Shown here: positions 6,446-7,245 of the stretch, piece after piece
Layout of the letters: the number at the start of each line of letters is the position of its first letter
Numbering within the stretch: the first letter of the stretch is position 1
From: Psychromonas sp.
GTDB taxonomy: Bacteria; Pseudomonadota; Gammaproteobacteria; Enterobacterales; Psychromonadaceae
Reading direction: 5' to 3'
DNA: 7,245 nt
NCBI GenBank assembly: GCA_023145575.1
Contig: JAGLDN010000457.1
Location: 1 to 7,245, forward strand
Position numbers and translations under genes: made by a program
The notes under the pieces: model-generated
Seen by the model: only the letters and a program-made list of their open reading frames with translations
Told to the model about the DNA's origin: nothing
Database searches by the model: none

Positions 6446-7024
6446 TTAATCCCAAAGGGCTTCTCTGAAATGTTTGCGACAGACCGATTCGTAACTTTTA
6501 TTACCACCGATTTCAACTTGTTCACCTTCTTTGATAGCTTGACCATTGCTATCAAGGCGTAACACCATAGTGGCCTTTCGACCGCAATGACAAATTGTTT
6601 TTAATTCAACGAGTTTATCCGCCCAAGCGAGTAAATATTGACTTCCACAAAATAGTTCACCTTGAAAATCAGTTTTGAGACCATAGCATAAAACTGGAAT
6701 ACATAAAATATCAACAATATAAGTTAGTTGCTTAACTTGTGCTTTAGTTAAAAATTGAGCTTCATCGATCAAAATACAATGTTGTTTTTGTTGTATGTGG
6801 ACATTACTTATCATTTCTCCAATATCATCATTATTATTAAAGACGTGCGCAGGCACTTCAAGGCCGATGCGTGAGGCGACTTTTCCTTTGCCTTCGCGAT
6901 CATTAATAGATGAGGTTAAAACAATGGTATTCATACCACGTTCACGATAATTATAAGATGACTGTAGAAGAGATGTTGATTTACCTGCATTCATCGTAGA
7001 GTAATAAAAATAAAGTTTTGCCAA
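6446..7024 (-). CDS. tdk: Thymidine kinase, type II, TTG start
   Basis: Thymidine kinase phosphorylates thymidine (and deoxyuridine) with ATP in the salvage pathway, in the cytoplasm. The 192-residue protein is strongly similar to E. coli Tdk throughout: P-loop YFYYSTMNAGKS (5-16), Walker-B-like LIDEAQF with catalytic Glu88, the substrate-loop region YGLKTDFQGELFCGSQYLL (114-132), and a zinc site made by Cys145, Cys147, Cys182 and His185. It ends shortly after KHFREALWD, without the 13-residue tail of the 205-residue E. coli protein. Translation starts at a TTG (complement of 7022-7024): the conserved AKLYFYYS begins right after it, and AAGGA lies seven bases upstream, while no in-frame ATG is available before residue 11. 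dgt follows 26 bases downstream. An IS5-family element ends about 30 bases upstream, so regulation may have been altered. Function is confident. Confidence 0.97.
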   Translation of the reverse strand: MAKLYFYYSTMNAGKSTSLLQSSYNYRERGMNTIVLTSSINDREGKGKVASRIGLEVPAHVFNNNDDIGEMISNVHIQQKQHCILIDEAQFLTKAQVKQLTYIVDILCIPVLCYGLKTDFQGELFCGSQYLLAWADKLVELKTICHCGRKATMVLRLDSNGQAIKEGEQVEIGGNKSYESVCRKHFREALWD

Positions 7025-7031
7025 TTTTTTG

Positions 7032-7036
7032 TCCTT
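7032..7036 (-). promoter_or_regulatory. Ribosome binding site fixing the TTG start of tdk
   Basis: AAGGA on the minus strand sits seven bases before the TTG codon. It supports the rare start codon and shows that the neighbouring IS has left the translation signal of tdk intact. Confidence 0.7.
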
Positions 7037-7054
7037 TAAAATTTAATATTACTA

Positions 7055-7245
7055 GGGGCTGTTGATCTTTCACATTGGCAACCAAATCATTGAGCAAGCT
7101 AGTGCGAGCATACTTTCAAAATGAATCTTTAGTTTATCGTATCGAGTGGCTATTGCCCTAAAATGTTTCAACCTTGCAAAGGCATTTTCAACTAAGTGCC
7201 TATATTTGTATAAACACCAGTCAATATCAGCATTACCCACTTTTG
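7055..7245 (-). mobile_element. IS5-family (IS427-like) insertion sequence, one end only
   Basis: The end of an insertion sequence enters the window here. Its outer edge is near 7055-7056, where GGGGCTGTTGATCTTTC resembles the terminal inverted repeats of the IS427 group of the IS5 family ('GRGxCTGTTGA'). The transposase stop codon lies about 15 bases inside, as is usual for these compact elements. CTAG or TA at the border (7052-7055) may be the target duplication, but the other end is outside the window so this cannot be verified. Confidence 0.75.
7070..7245 (-). CDS. IS5-family transposase, C-terminal fragment (window-truncated)
   Basis: The last 57 residues of an IS5-family transposase are visible. 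They contain the Y-x2-R-x3-E-x6-K signature in full (YKYRHLVENAFARLK), which includes the third catalytic residue (Glu) of the DDE triad, followed by HFRAIATRYDKL and the hydrophobic LALACSMIWLPM terminus typical of IS427-group proteins. The frame is open to the window edge. Nothing visible suggests inactivation, so the element may be intact beyond the window. It is unrelated to the transposase at the other end of the window, so the two do not form a composite transposon. Confidence 0.85.
   Translation of the reverse strand, partial: KVGNADIDWCLYKYRHLVENAFARLKHFRAIATRYDKLKIHFESMLALACSMIWLPM

Noticed and set aside
6373..6555. 60-codon minus-strand frame across the tdk-dgt junction
   Set aside because: It overlaps the 3' end of tdk and the 5' end of dgt, both well conserved, so it is a shadow frame.
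1..7245. Composite transposon flanked by the two IS copies
   Set aside because: The transposases at the two ends are from different IS groups with unrelated sequences, so they cannot mobilise the interval together.

Overview
This AT-rich window most likely comes from a gammaproteobacterium of the Shewanella/Colwellia/Moritella/Psychromonas/Vibrio kind. The evidence is a canonical E. coli-like type II thymidine kinase, a 'type 2' dGTPase-like HD protein, a standard Aat transferase, and a DUF2987-like periplasmic protein typical of marine gammaproteobacteria. The region is heavily worked by insertion sequences. It is bracketed by two unrelated, window-truncated IS transposases and holds at least two decayed gene remnants, which suggests a genome with active IS turnover and some erosion. 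The exact genus cannot be read from this sequence.

Layout. (1) 1-728, plus strand: C-terminal part of a DDE (YREK-type) transposase whose start lies outside the window. (2) 969-1298, minus strand: a short YraN/UPF0102 protein that looks much more like Campylobacterota (epsilonproteobacterial) YraN than gammaproteobacterial YraN, so probably acquired. (3) 1299-1915: gene-poor, with a frameshifted C-terminal remnant of a MarC-family membrane protein on the minus strand and a good sigma70 promoter for aat. (4) 1916-2635, plus: aat, the N-end-rule leucyl/phenylalanyl transferase. (5) 2636-3060: no intact gene, but a frameshifted C-terminal scrap of an ISAs1-family transposase. (6) 3061-4596, minus: a tight two-gene operon of a six-helix membrane protein of unknown function followed by a secreted DUF2987-like protein, with a recognisable promoter at 4651-4678. 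(7) 4679-5030: no supported gene. (8) 5031-7024, minus: tdk then dgt, 26 bases apart, a deoxynucleotide-metabolism pair; tdk uses a TTG start. (9) about 7055 to the window end: terminal inverted repeat and C-terminal coding end of an IS5-family (IS427-like) element inserted about 30 bases upstream of tdk.

The working genes are housekeeping or conserved: protein turnover (aat), thymidine salvage (tdk), dNTP hydrolysis (dgt), and an envelope pair of unknown role. I see no CRISPR array, tRNA, rRNA, or convincing new defence or biosynthetic system. The more interesting observations are the foreign-looking yraN, the unexplained membrane/DUF2987 pair, the tdk-dgt pairing, and the IS insertion that may have replaced the native tdk-dgt promoter.
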